From NCBI GenBank assembly GCA_020200675.1, contig JAIVIG010000507.1, positions 1-5,063 on the forward strand: DNA of 5,063 nucleotides, in the 5' to 3' direction. This document shows, in pieces, positions 1-4,806 of the stretch; position 1 is the first letter of the stretch, and every line of letters begins with the position of its first letter. The notes beneath the pieces were generated by a model, which saw nothing but the letters and a program-made list of their open reading frames with translations, was not told where the DNA came from and searched no databases. The DNA is from Actinomycetota bacterium (lineage in GTDB: Bacteria; Actinomycetota; Rubrobacteria; Rubrobacterales; Rubrobacteraceae). The position numbers and the translations under genes are program-made.

Positions 1-22
1 ACTTTTTGGTCTTCTTGCTCAT
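1..22 (-). CDS. Start of a gene leaving the left edge (first 7 codons)
   Basis: An ATG read on the minus strand at 22-20 opens a frame MSKKTKK that runs off the window edge. A full Shine-Dalgarno sequence AAGGAGG lies at 40-34, 11 bases before the ATG, which is slightly long. Further upstream is a plausible promoter (see 72-100). The lysine-rich N-terminus is typical of many small cytosolic or nucleic-acid-binding proteins, but seven residues do not allow a function to be named. A plus-strand frame (2-145) overlaps the same bases and is the competing interpretation. I favour the minus-strand gene because promoter, ribosome site and start line up. Confidence 0.42.
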
Positions 23-145
23 CTCTTCAGTGCCCTCCTTGCCAGCACGGCGCGTTCACCCGATGGTGACAAGGATACGGACAACCGCAAAGGTGTTCAA
101 CTCATGCCTGACGAGGCACTAGTAGCCGCGGGAAAGGACTGCTAA
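2..145 (+). other. Weak open frame at the left edge, possible gene tail
   Basis: A plus-strand frame is open from the window edge to TAA at 143-145 and would give a 47-residue tail: a hydrophobic start (LFGLLAHLFSALLAS), then an acidic stretch (SPDGDKDTDN), ending AAGKDC. Its third codon positions are only about half G or C, much lower than in the clear genes here. Against a real gene are that codon use and the overlap with the better-supported minus-strand start at 22. In its favour is a strong hairpin immediately after the stop (151-180). It resembles no family I know. Confidence 0.15.
72..100 (-). promoter_or_regulatory. Possible sigma-70-type promoter for the left-edge gene
   Basis: On the minus strand TTGAAC (100-95) and TATCCT (77-72) are separated by exactly 17 bases, each matching 4 of 6 consensus positions. 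Transcription would begin near 65 and leave a leader of about 43 bases that includes the AAGGAGG at 40-34. This is sequence matching only. Confidence 0.35.
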
Positions 146-150
146 TCAAA

Positions 151-180
151 GGGTGGGGCGCATAGCTTCGTGCCCCGCCC
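151..180. terminator. Strong GC-rich stem-loop, possible terminator
   Basis: GGGTGGGGCGC (151-161) pairs with GTGCCCCGCCC (170-180), giving 11 pairs with two G:U wobbles around an 8-base loop. The wobbles make the RNA stem better on the plus strand. There is no T run on the plus side; on the minus side the stem is followed by the weak TTTGATT. It lies 5 bases after the TAA of the weak plus-strand frame. It may be a terminator of uncertain direction or a decayed one. Confidence 0.35.
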
Positions 181-488
181 CGCCGAGAAAGCAACTGTTA
201 TGAGGAATCAGAATTCTTTGGGGGGTAAAGGCATAAAATCCTCGGCGACTTCGAGGTCGAACTAGCTGCCGGCGCCAGCCTCGAGCTCAGCTAGAGGCTC
301 TTCGCGGGTGAGGACTTTGCGGTAGGGACAGTCGTTGATCATGGCATCGTAGACGTCCCACCCGGTCTGACGTTCACCGTTCCCCGAGTAGATCCCGTGT
401 GTACTCCTAGCTTTGCACCCTCTGATCCTCGCTCGTTCGTGCCTCCGGCTTTGGTCTCAACTATTATTCGCTCCGTCGTCCGGTCTAT
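181..488. other. Stretch without an intact gene
   Basis: No complete gene with a ribosome site is visible here. The stretch contains the 3' gene remnant at 262-342 on the minus strand. It also has a minor inverted repeat, AGCCTC and GAGGCT, around 277-300, which lies inside that remnant. The portion at about 400-488 is pyrimidine-rich on the plus strand and closed by stops in all frames that I checked. I see no tRNA, repeat array or insertion-sequence ends. Confidence 0.5.
262..342 (-). pseudogene. Small or remnant gene, 3' end only
   Basis: On the minus strand a frame ends in TAG at 264-262. From the only in-frame ATG (342-340) it would give 26 residues: MINDCPYRKVLTREEPLAEL followed by EAGAGS. 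The frame stays open upstream to about 453, and the residues just before the ATG (GIYSGNGERQ, then TGWDVYDA) look protein-like, but there is no start codon or Shine-Dalgarno for them. Codon use is more like the clear genes than like the surrounding DNA. The best reading is the C-terminal remnant of a decayed gene, or a short hypothetical protein. I do not recognise the family. Confidence 0.3.
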
Positions 489-845
489 CTAGCCGATCTC
501 TTCGGGCGAGTCGTCTTCGAGGGTTACGGCCGCCGTGCCCAGAGAGGTGCCCTGGCTCTCGATGAAGCGGCGTTCGGAGGTGTAAGCCTGAACCATCATC
601 GCCAGCTCGAGCTTGTCGCGCTCGACGGGGAGGGTGCCCGCCTCCTCCTGTTTCAAGAGGTCGCTTCCTTCAACCCCCAGGGCGCTCTCGATCTCCCCGA
701 TCCTGCGCCGCATCTTCAGGCGACCGCCGGGTGTCAGGCGCAGGAAAGTCTGCTCCTCGGGACCCTGCATCGGGTACACCCAGGCGCTCTTCAGCCAGGA
801 CTGCAGGATCTCCGTCTTGAGTTGATCTTTGTTTTGTAGCTCCAT
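489..845 (-). CDS. Hypothetical protein, 118 aa
   Basis: The chosen start is ATG at 845-843 (MELQNKDQ...), because AGAGGG lies about 8 bases upstream. A longer frame to 911 exists but has no ribosome site. The product is soluble, with no signal peptide or membrane segment, and mostly helical in appearance. The N-terminal part (QLKTEILQSWLKSAWVYP) is followed by a basic segment (RLTPGGRLKMRRRIGEIESA) at about residues 36-55. The tail is acidic (TLEDDSPEEIG). The basic segment could be part of a small DNA-binding or winged-helix fold, but no diagnostic motif is visible, so function is unknown. It is divergently transcribed from the gene at 932, and the 86-bp gap holds promoters for both. Confidence 0.72.
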   Translation of the reverse strand: MELQNKDQLKTEILQSWLKSAWVYPMQGPEEQTFLRLTPGGRLKMRRRIGEIESALGVEGSDLLKQEEAGTLPVERDKLELAMMVQAYTSERRFIESQGTSLGTAAVTLEDDSPEEIG

Positions 846-873
846 GTGAACACCCTCTCGTAGTCGTCGCGTT

Positions 874-902
874 AATGTACTACCCCGCTCCGCGAAACTC
901 CA
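874..902 (-). promoter_or_regulatory. Weak promoter for the 118-aa gene
   Basis: On the minus strand TACATT (879-874) sits 29 bases before the ATG, with TGGAGT (902-897) placed 17 bases upstream. The -10 is close to consensus while the -35 matches only 3 of 6. The inferred leader is about 20 bases and carries the AGAGGG site. Confidence 0.3.
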
Positions 903-917
903 CAGCGGCACCCTGCG

Positions 918-923
918 TATAAC
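918..923 (+). promoter_or_regulatory. -10 element of an apparently leaderless gene
   Basis: TATAAC at 918-923 ends 8 bases before the ATG at 932. A transcript starting at the normal distance would begin at or within a base or two of the start codon. No Shine-Dalgarno can be found between them, which fits leaderless translation, a common mode in actinobacteria. I see no convincing -35. Confidence 0.45.
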
Positions 924-931
924 TCGTTACG

Positions 932-1474
932 ATGAACAACGCACCGAGAACCGCTTCTTCCTGGTGGTACGACATCCAACAGAATCTCGGAGGCTCGTTC
1001 ACCGCTCGCGCCCGCGGCCTCCTGACCACGAAGTTCGCCCTTCTGGACTCCGAGGGCGAGAAGTTCGGCCGGCTGCGGCTACGCGGGCCCTCGGTCGCCG
1101 AGTTCGAGTCCGGAAACCACGCGGCCACCCTAACGAGTACGGAAGGAAGCTATCGTATGGTCGCTGAAGGCGAGGAGGTGTTCGCCGCCGCCCCCAAGGG
1201 ACGGTCCATCGACGAACTCGAGATCTCCTGCGGTGGCCGGACCTATGAGGCGCGCGTCAGCTTCTTCCGCAACCTCGCGGTCGCCTCGTATGGAAGAGGC
1301 GGCGGGAGGGCGGTGCGTGTCTCCGGGGGTCTTGTGGGCCGGAGCTATCAGGTCCTCTTCACCCCCGACGACGAATGCGCGCTTCCGGCCGCTGTCTTTC
1401 TCCTCTGGCACGTCGCCGCAAACCGGCGCCGCGCGTACCGCATGGGGAGCCCGATAGGGGGAGGAGCGATGTAG
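932..1474 (+). CDS. Hypothetical protein, 180 aa, possible tubby/LURP-like fold
   Basis: The start is ATG 932; there is no ribosome site and a -10 element lies immediately upstream. The protein is rich in short beta-strand patterns with polar turns, such as KFALLDSEGEKFGRLRLRG (about 34-52), YRMVAEGEEVF and YEARVSFFRNLAVASYG. It ends with a hydrophobic helix (LPAAVFLLWHVAANRRRAYR, about 150-169) and a Gly-rich tail. Repeated 'residue value / ornament' strands followed by a C-terminal hydrophobic helix recall the tubby C-terminal-like / LURP-one-related / scramblase-like fold. That is pattern recognition only, with no catalytic motif to confirm it. The C-terminal helix could insert in a membrane or be the buried central helix of such a barrel. 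It is divergent from the 118-aa gene and is followed at 77 bases by the broken DUF4870 gene on the same strand. Confidence 0.7.
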   Translation: MNNAPRTASSWWYDIQQNLGGSFTARARGLLTTKFALLDSEGEKFGRLRLRGPSVAEFESGNHAATLTSTEGSYRMVAEGEEVFAAAPKGRSIDELEISCGGRTYEARVSFFRNLAVASYGRGGGRAVRVSGGLVGRSYQVLFTPDDECALPAAVFLLWHVAANRRRAYRMGSPIGGGAM

Positions 1475-1483
1475 AGACCTCTT

Positions 1484-1504
1484 CGGTGGAGCCTTGCGCC
1501 ACCG
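1484..1504 (+). other. Small hairpin between two plus-strand genes
   Basis: CGGTGG (1484-1489) pairs perfectly with CCACCG (1499-1504) around a 9-base loop that can add two inner pairs. No T run follows, so it is at most a weak attenuator or an mRNA-end structure between the 180-aa gene and the DUF4870 gene. Confidence 0.25.
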
Positions 1505-1551
1505 TGAACAATCGGGTAGTGTCGAAGTAACGGCGAACAAAAGGAGCGAGC

Positions 1552-1907
1552 ATGCAGCAAGAGGACCCGAACTACGGTACCCAGCGAGAAGAGCCCCGGT
1601 TAAACCGGATCCCGGCCGGCGGCGGTATGAGCGCCCAGGACGAGCGGACGTGGTCCATGCTCTCGCACCTGAGCATACTGTGCTCTGGTACCAGGTAGCC
1701 TGGATCGTTATCATCTTCGCGTACGTAATAGTCAGCACCATACTGACCATCGTAATCATCGGCATCTTCATGTTCTTCTTGCTGCCGCTGATCGCCCTCA
1801 TCCCTATCGCTCATCAGTGCTATGCGGCCTACAAGGTCTACCAGGGTGTCGACTACCGCTACCCGGTCATAGCGGACATGATCGACCGGGAACGGCGGTT
1901 CGCCTAG
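1552..1907 (+). pseudogene. DUF4870-type membrane protein gene, internally deleted and frameshifted
   Basis: AAGGAG (1541-1546) and ATG 1552 start a frame of 48 codons that ends in TAG at 1696-1698. Its end, MSAQDERTWSMLSHLSIL (residues 26-43), is the typical N-terminal signature of DUF4870 proteins. Homology then resumes in a different frame from about 1683: WYQVAWIVIIFAY, a second hydrophobic helix, and a tail YKVYQGVDYRYPVIADMI, ending at TAG 1905-1907. This matches the last two membrane helices and the conserved end of the family. The first membrane helix and the conserved loop between helices 1 and 2 are absent. I estimate 30-40 missing residues plus a frame change. Neither frame alone makes a whole protein. 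Family members are small membrane proteins of unknown biochemical role. A terminator follows at 1938-1963. Confidence 0.75.
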
Positions 1908-1937
1908 CAGCAACTGCGAAGACTCAAGGCTTATGCG

Positions 1938-1963
1938 GGGTCGGCTCCAATGCCGGCCCTTTT
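1938..1963 (+). terminator. Rho-independent terminator after the DUF4870 gene
   Basis: GGGTCGGC (1938-1945) pairs with GCCGGCCC (1952-1959), 8 pairs with one U:G wobble, around loop TCCAAT, and TTTT follows at 1960-1963. On the minus strand the wobble becomes a mismatch and no T run follows, so it serves the plus-strand gene. The stop of the converging kinase gene is 15 bases further on. Confidence 0.7.
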
Positions 1964-1977
1964 CGTTATCTTGCTCT

Positions 1978-3456
1978 TTAGACCGGGGGTGGAACCGGGG
2001 GCGGTATCTGGGGCTGAATCGGGACTAGCGGAGGTTGGCCGATCGGGGCCTGACCCTGGACGATCTGGGGCTGGTCCTTGGGGGTGGCGTAGACGGTGAC
2101 GGTCGAGCCGGTAGGCGCGAGGGTGCCGATAGCGGGATCGGTGCCCCACGTGACGCCGCTGTTCAAATACCCCTGGCGGTACTCGTAGACCACCCTCGGC
2201 TGAAAGCCGCTGTTTCGCAGGGTATCGACCGCGAAGTAGTCGAAGTACGCGTCGACGTTAGGCACGGGCGCGAGCCTCTGGGCCGCCTGTTGCGCACCTA
2301 CCTCCGTGTTCGCTCGCACGCTCTCCTCCGCGGGAGCCCCCCCTGTCGCGGAGGCATCCTCGGTCTCCGGAGCCTCCGGCGGGTCCTCAACCACGGGCTG
2401 GGCAGCCGTCGTCAGGGCCCTACCGGCCTGCCAGGGTAAGCCTTCGGGGCCGAGGTAGGCGAGCCCGGCGGCGGTACCGGCGCCCAGAAGCAACAGGGCT
2501 AAAACCGGGGAAGCGAGAAGCAACTTGCGGCTCCCGCGGCCCTTGCGGCGATGCTTGCGCGGCCTTGCTTCCTCGCCGTAAGCTACCACGCCGCCGCCCC
2601 CCCTCCTCAGATCGCCGAGCATCGCCGAGGCCGATGGATAGCGATCTTCGGGGTTCTTGGCGAGGGCTTTCATGATCACCGCTTCGATCACCGGCGAGAT
2701 CGCCCTGTTCAACATGCGCGGGGGGGTGGGGTCTTTGTGGATCTGCTGTCGGGCTACGCTCTTGGTGTCGCCGGAGAAGGGTGGCCTTCCGGTGAGGCAA
2801 TGGTAGAGGAGGATGCCGACGGAGTAGAGGTCGCTCCGGGGGGTGGTCTCCTCGCCCCGGAGTTGCTCGGGCGACATGTAGCGGGCGCTGCCGATGATCT
2901 CTCCGGGCCTCCCCGCCTCTTTCTCCTCGACGAGGCGGGCGATGCCGAAGTCCGCGACCTTGACGGCGCCTTCCCGCGTGATGAGGATGTTGGAGGGCTT
3001 TACGTCGCGGTGGACGACCCCGCGCCGGTGCGCGTATTCGAGCGCCTCCAGTAGCTGCCCGACCACCCCCCTGGTGAACCGCTCTCCAAGACGGCCCTCG
3101 GGTGTGCCCTTGAGCACACTACCCACGTCCTGCCCTTCGACGTACTCGGCGACGATGAACGGAAGCTCGCCCTCCTGGCAAATGTCGTAGACCTTGACGA
3201 TGTTCTCGTGGTCCAGGGAAGCCATCACCCGCGCCTCCTGCTTGAAGCGCGACCTGAAAGAGGGCTCCTCGGCGTAGCGACGGTGGAGCGTTTTCAGGGC
3301 TACGCAACGCCCGAGGATTGCGTCCTCCGCCTTGTAGACGACGGCCATTCCCCCCGTGCCTAGCGTGCTCTGTATCCTATAACGCCCCCCAAGGACCGTT
3401 CCAACCGAGGCTTCCAGTACCTCACCACCTCCGACGGCTTGTTCCTTGAAAAACAA
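1978..3456 (-). CDS. Transmembrane Ser/Thr protein kinase with one PASTA domain
   Basis: This is a PknB/StkP-type receptor kinase of 492 aa. The start is TTG at 3456-3454, supported by AGAGGG 8 bases upstream; no ATG, GTG or other TTG occurs before the kinase domain. Visible kinase motifs are the Gly-rich loop GTGGMAVVYKA (33-43), VALK with Lys55, the helix-C Glu74, HRDVKPSN (149-156; catalytic Asp151), DFG (169-171), MSPE (194-197), Asp209 and Arg272. A basic juxtamembrane stretch (about 298-311) precedes one membrane helix (about 312-336), and then an extracellular Ala/Pro/Glu-rich linker. One PASTA domain follows at about 398-460 (VPNV ... GTLAPTGSTVTVYATP), then a Pro-rich tail ending IPPPVPPPV. 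PASTA domains bind muropeptides or lipid II; most relatives have several, this has one. The activation segment has no threonine (see findings). It probably signals cell-wall state to division and wall-synthesis proteins. Confidence 0.95.
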   Translation of the reverse strand: MFFKEQAVGGGEVLEASVGTVLGGRYRIQSTLGTGGMAVVYKAEDAILGRCVALKTLHRRYAEEPSFRSRFKQEARVMASLDHENIVKVYDICQEGELPFIVAEYVEGQDVGSVLKGTPEGRLGERFTRGVVGQLLEALEYAHRRGVVHRDVKPSNILITREGAVKVADFGIARLVEEKEAGRPGEIIGSARYMSPEQLRGEETTPRSDLYSVGILLYHCLTGRPPFSGDTKSVARQQIHKDPTPPRMLNRAISPVIEAVIMKALAKNPEDRYPSASAMLGDLRRGGGGVVAYGEEARPRKHRRKGRGSRKLLLASPVLALLLLGAGTAAGLAYLGPEGLPWQAGRALTTAAQPVVEDPPEAPETEDASATGGAPAEESVRANTEVGAQQAAQRLAPVPNVDAYFDYFAVDTLRNSGFQPRVVYEYRQGYLNSGVTWGTDPAIGTLAPTGSTVTVYATPKDQPQIVQGQAPIGQPPLVPIQPQIPPPVPPPV

Positions 3457-3690
3457 TTATATATCCCTCTTTGCCATCTAGACACAACCGGGGCCCGAGG
3501 ACCGCAACCAGCCGCAACATGGTGTAGGTTAACAGAATACCCCCCAATATTTCGACCGGGCCGGAAGCATATCCTATTCCAGTACGCCGGTTTGCAGCCG
3601 GGTAGACGGTCGGGAGGTTCGACCGCGGGCCGTGCTACGGGTAACCAAAGAGGGAGAAGATACACCCGAGCGGGTCAACTCTAGCCCGAC
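3457..3690. other. Atypical DNA between the kinase and the broken FrnE-like gene
   Basis: The proximal part carries the kinase ribosome site, AGAGGG, near 3465-3470. Beyond that, up to about 3690, codon quality on the minus strand drops and homology to FrnE stops, although the FrnE frame happens to stay open to 3574. The stretch contains an imperfect direct repeat (3551-3563 and 3618-3632) and a perfect 6-bp stem with a 7-base loop (CGGTCG 3607-3612, CGACCG 3620-3625). No complete insertion sequence or tRNA is visible. A kinase promoter is expected here but I could not find a convincing one. Confidence 0.45.
3551..3632. repeat. Imperfect direct repeat, about 67 bp apart
   Basis: TTCGACCGGGCCG at 3551-3563 and TTCGACCGCGGGCCG at 3618-3632 differ by a two-base insertion. 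Both lie in the non-conserved stretch upstream of the kinase. They could be two binding sites for one regulator, the footprint of a rearrangement, or chance in GC-rich DNA. Confidence 0.3.
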
Positions 3691-4098
3691 GGAAGCGCCG
3701 ATCTCCAGGAGCACCTCTTCTCTGCCGATATCCTTGCCATCCTCGAAGAAGGCGCGGAAGAACGCCTCGTGCATCTCGTCGAACCTGCGCTCTCCGCGGG
3801 CGTACTCGGCAGCTTCGAGTGCCTTGCGGCTCCGGGGCTGTGCGGGCGGTAAGCGGAGCGTCATGCCCAAGGATCCAGCCATCGGGTAGACGGAGGCGTT
3901 CCACACGCGGTGCAGGTAATCGCCGTCGGGGTCGAGGGTGGGGACGGGGTCGGACCTCAGCTCGTAGGCGCGCCAATCTACCTCGTTCGCCTCCTCATAC
4001 TCCTCCCGGACGCGGGCGAGGTCCGGCTCCTCGAGGTAGCAGAACGGGCATACGTAGTCGCTGAAGACCGTTATCCTGGCGCGAGCATCGTTCTGCAC
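3574..4098 (-). pseudogene. FrnE/DsbA-family thiol oxidoreductase, C-terminally truncated
   Basis: The start is GTG at 4098-4096, with AGGGAGG 4 bases upstream. The product begins ARITVFSDYVCPFCYLEEPD, the thioredoxin-fold strand and CPFC active site (Cys17, Cys20) of the FrnE-like branch of the DsbA family. It continues with family-typical segments: VDWRAYELRSD, LHRVWNASVYPMA, LRLPPAQPRSRKALEAAEYA and FDEMHEAFFRAFFEDGKDIG, up to ASVGLEL near residue 141. After that the remaining 33 or so residues (TRSGVSSPSLV...) are Ser/Arg/Thr-rich and unlike the family. The expected C-terminal part, about 60-70 residues including the cis-proline loop (VPTF-like), is missing and I do not find it in another frame. 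No signal peptide is visible, so it is cytoplasmic like FrnE. It lies 72 bases after the OsmC-like gene and was probably co-transcribed with it. Most likely non-functional. Confidence 0.7.
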
Positions 4099-4170
4099 GA
4101 AGCCTCCCTACGCGAAGAGTTACGAGCACCGTTCTACCATGGCGCCCGGACGCCGAAACCGTTCTCGGGT

Positions 4171-4641
4171 CTACGCGGGCGTGAGGTCCAGCTCGCTCTT
4201 GATCTCTATGCTCTCCTTGATGGACCGGGCGACCGGACAGCCGTCGGCGTAGACTTCCAGCACCCGCTCTATGGTCTCGCGGTCTCTCTCGTCCGCCGCG
4301 AGGTGGAAGGTGACCGTAATCCTCTTGACCACGAGCACCTTGCTCTCGACCTCTATCTCTCCGACGGTGTCGGCGTAGAGGCTATCTTTGTCAAAGGAGA
4401 CTTGACGCGCCGCCAGCGCGCCGGCAAAAGTGCCGAGCAGTCAGCCGCCGGCAGCAGCGACCAGGTAATCCAGCGTCGAGGAATGCGGCTTCTCCGCGTC
4501 CGGGGAGACGCCGTAGTGCTCGGCCACCTCGTCGTGGACCCCGAAGAGCACCGGCTCCTCCTCGGCGGGGAGATGGGCCTGCCGGGTCTTCCCCTCCACC
4601 GGCTCTATCTTCACCCGCGAGATGTAGGCTACGTCAGCCAA
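4171..4641 (-). CDS. OsmC/Ohr-family peroxidase, candidate selenoprotein (in-frame UGA at residue 67)
   Basis: The start is TTG at 4641-4639 with GGAGGAGG 7 bases upstream. Reading through one TGA at 4443-4441 gives 156 residues ending TAG 4173-4171, the usual length for this family. Before the TGA, HSSTLDYLVAAAGG (53-66) is the family's stretch leading to the first catalytic Cys; the TGA stands exactly at that Cys (compare AAHAAC in E. coli OsmC). After it, LLGTFAGAL continues the central helix, followed by strands such as VLVVKRITVTFHL and the second active-site region YADGCPVARSIK with Cys135. OsmC/Ohr proteins reduce organic hydroperoxides with this Cys pair and act in the cytoplasm as homodimers. 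If UGA is decoded as selenocysteine, residue 67 is the attacking Sec. If not, the product is a useless 66-residue fragment. Downstream codons show no decay. A TATAAT lies upstream at 4682-4677. Confidence 0.8.
4400..4431 (-). promoter_or_regulatory. Putative bacterial SECIS stem-loop
   Basis: In the mRNA, starting 19 bases after the UGA, GGCGCGC (4422-4416) pairs with GCGCGUC (4410-4404) in 7 pairs with one G:U, closing a 5-base loop UGGCG (4415-4411). The loop has G at its second position and begins 26 bases after the UGA. A lower helix, ACUU (4431-4428) with AAGU (4403-4400), can form across a 5-base bulge. As I recall them, bacterial SECIS rules ask for a small apical loop with G in the first two positions, roughly 16-37 bases from the UGA, and this fits. 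A competing 5-bp hairpin, GCCGG/CUGGC with loop CGCG, also fits. GC-rich coding DNA forms such stems easily. Confidence 0.5.
4441..4443 (-). other. In-frame UGA at the peroxidatic Cys position, putative Sec codon
   Basis: The codon between GGC (Gly66) and CTG (Leu68) is TGA. A Cys codon would fit the family here. Selenocysteine replaces catalytic cysteine in many redox proteins, and Sec-containing OsmC-like proteins have been reported in bacterial and metagenomic surveys. TGA is also one base change from either Cys codon, so a nonsense mutation cannot be excluded. Confidence 0.6.
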
Positions 4642-4676
4642 AGTAGATCCTCCTCCGTCGGCTCACCTTTCGGAGC

Positions 4677-4682
4677 ATTATA
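4677..4682 (-). promoter_or_regulatory. -10 element of the OsmC-like gene
   Basis: A perfect TATAAT on the minus strand (4682-4677) lies 35 bases before the TTG start. The inferred transcript begins near 4670 and contains the GGAGGAGG ribosome site. No good -35 is visible at 16-18 bases spacing, so the promoter may need an activator or an alternative sigma factor. The terminator at 4745-4778 insulates it from the gene upstream. Confidence 0.5.
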
Positions 4683-4744
4683 TCTGTAAAGCACGAGCGT
4701 ACCGGAGAATCAGCAGCCTTCGAAAGACGTCCATCTCCAAGCAC

Positions 4745-4778
4745 AAAAAAGGGCGGAGGAGTGATCGCTCCTCCGCCC
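4745..4778 (-). terminator. Strong rho-independent terminator of the surface-protein gene
   Basis: GGGCGGAGGAG (4751-4761) and CTCCTCCGCCC (4768-4778) are perfect 11-bp arms around a 6-base loop. On the minus strand the stem is followed by six T's (4750-4745). It ends the transcript of the gene whose stop is at 4809-4807, about 30 bases upstream on that strand. Confidence 0.92.
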
Positions 4779-4806
4779 CGGTCCCTTCTGAGACCTTATA
4801 TTTAGG

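Noticed and set aside
200..265. 21-codon plus-strand frame starting at ATG 200
   Set aside because: There is no convincing ribosome site and the Ser/Gly/Lys composition gives no family signal. It overlaps the end of the minus-strand remnant.
1130..1801. Long minus-strand open frame (223 codons)
   Set aside because: It runs antisense to the 180-aa gene and the DUF4870 gene, has no ribosome site, and shows an Arg/Ser/Pro-rich composition typical of a shadow frame.
1494..1907. Plus-strand 137-codon frame as an intact membrane protein
   Set aside because: Its apparent TTG start has no ribosome site, its first 60 residues are an Arg/Pro-rich shadow of the true N-terminus in another frame, and only the last part is DUF4870-like.
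3456..3461. Perfect TATAAT on the minus strand overlapping the kinase start
   Set aside because: Used as a -10 it would start transcription inside the gene, with no usable downstream start codon. No fitting -35 lies at 17 bases. It sits between the ribosome site and the TTG.
3587..3601. tRNA-Cys-like anticodon stem-loop on the minus strand (CCGG-CTGCAAA-CCGG)
   Set aside because: The 7-base loop matches tRNA-Cys, but the fifth stem pair fails and no D arm, T arm (TTCGA context) or acceptor stem can be built around it.
4441..4641. OsmC fragment as a genuine 66-aa protein
   Set aside because: It would end inside the central helix just before the catalytic residue, and the rest of the domain continues in the same frame after the TGA.
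3910..4689. Long plus-strand open frame (259 codons)
   Set aside because: It lies opposite the OsmC-like and FrnE-like genes, which have family motifs, ribosome sites and consistent codon use. It is a mirror frame of GC-rich coding DNA.
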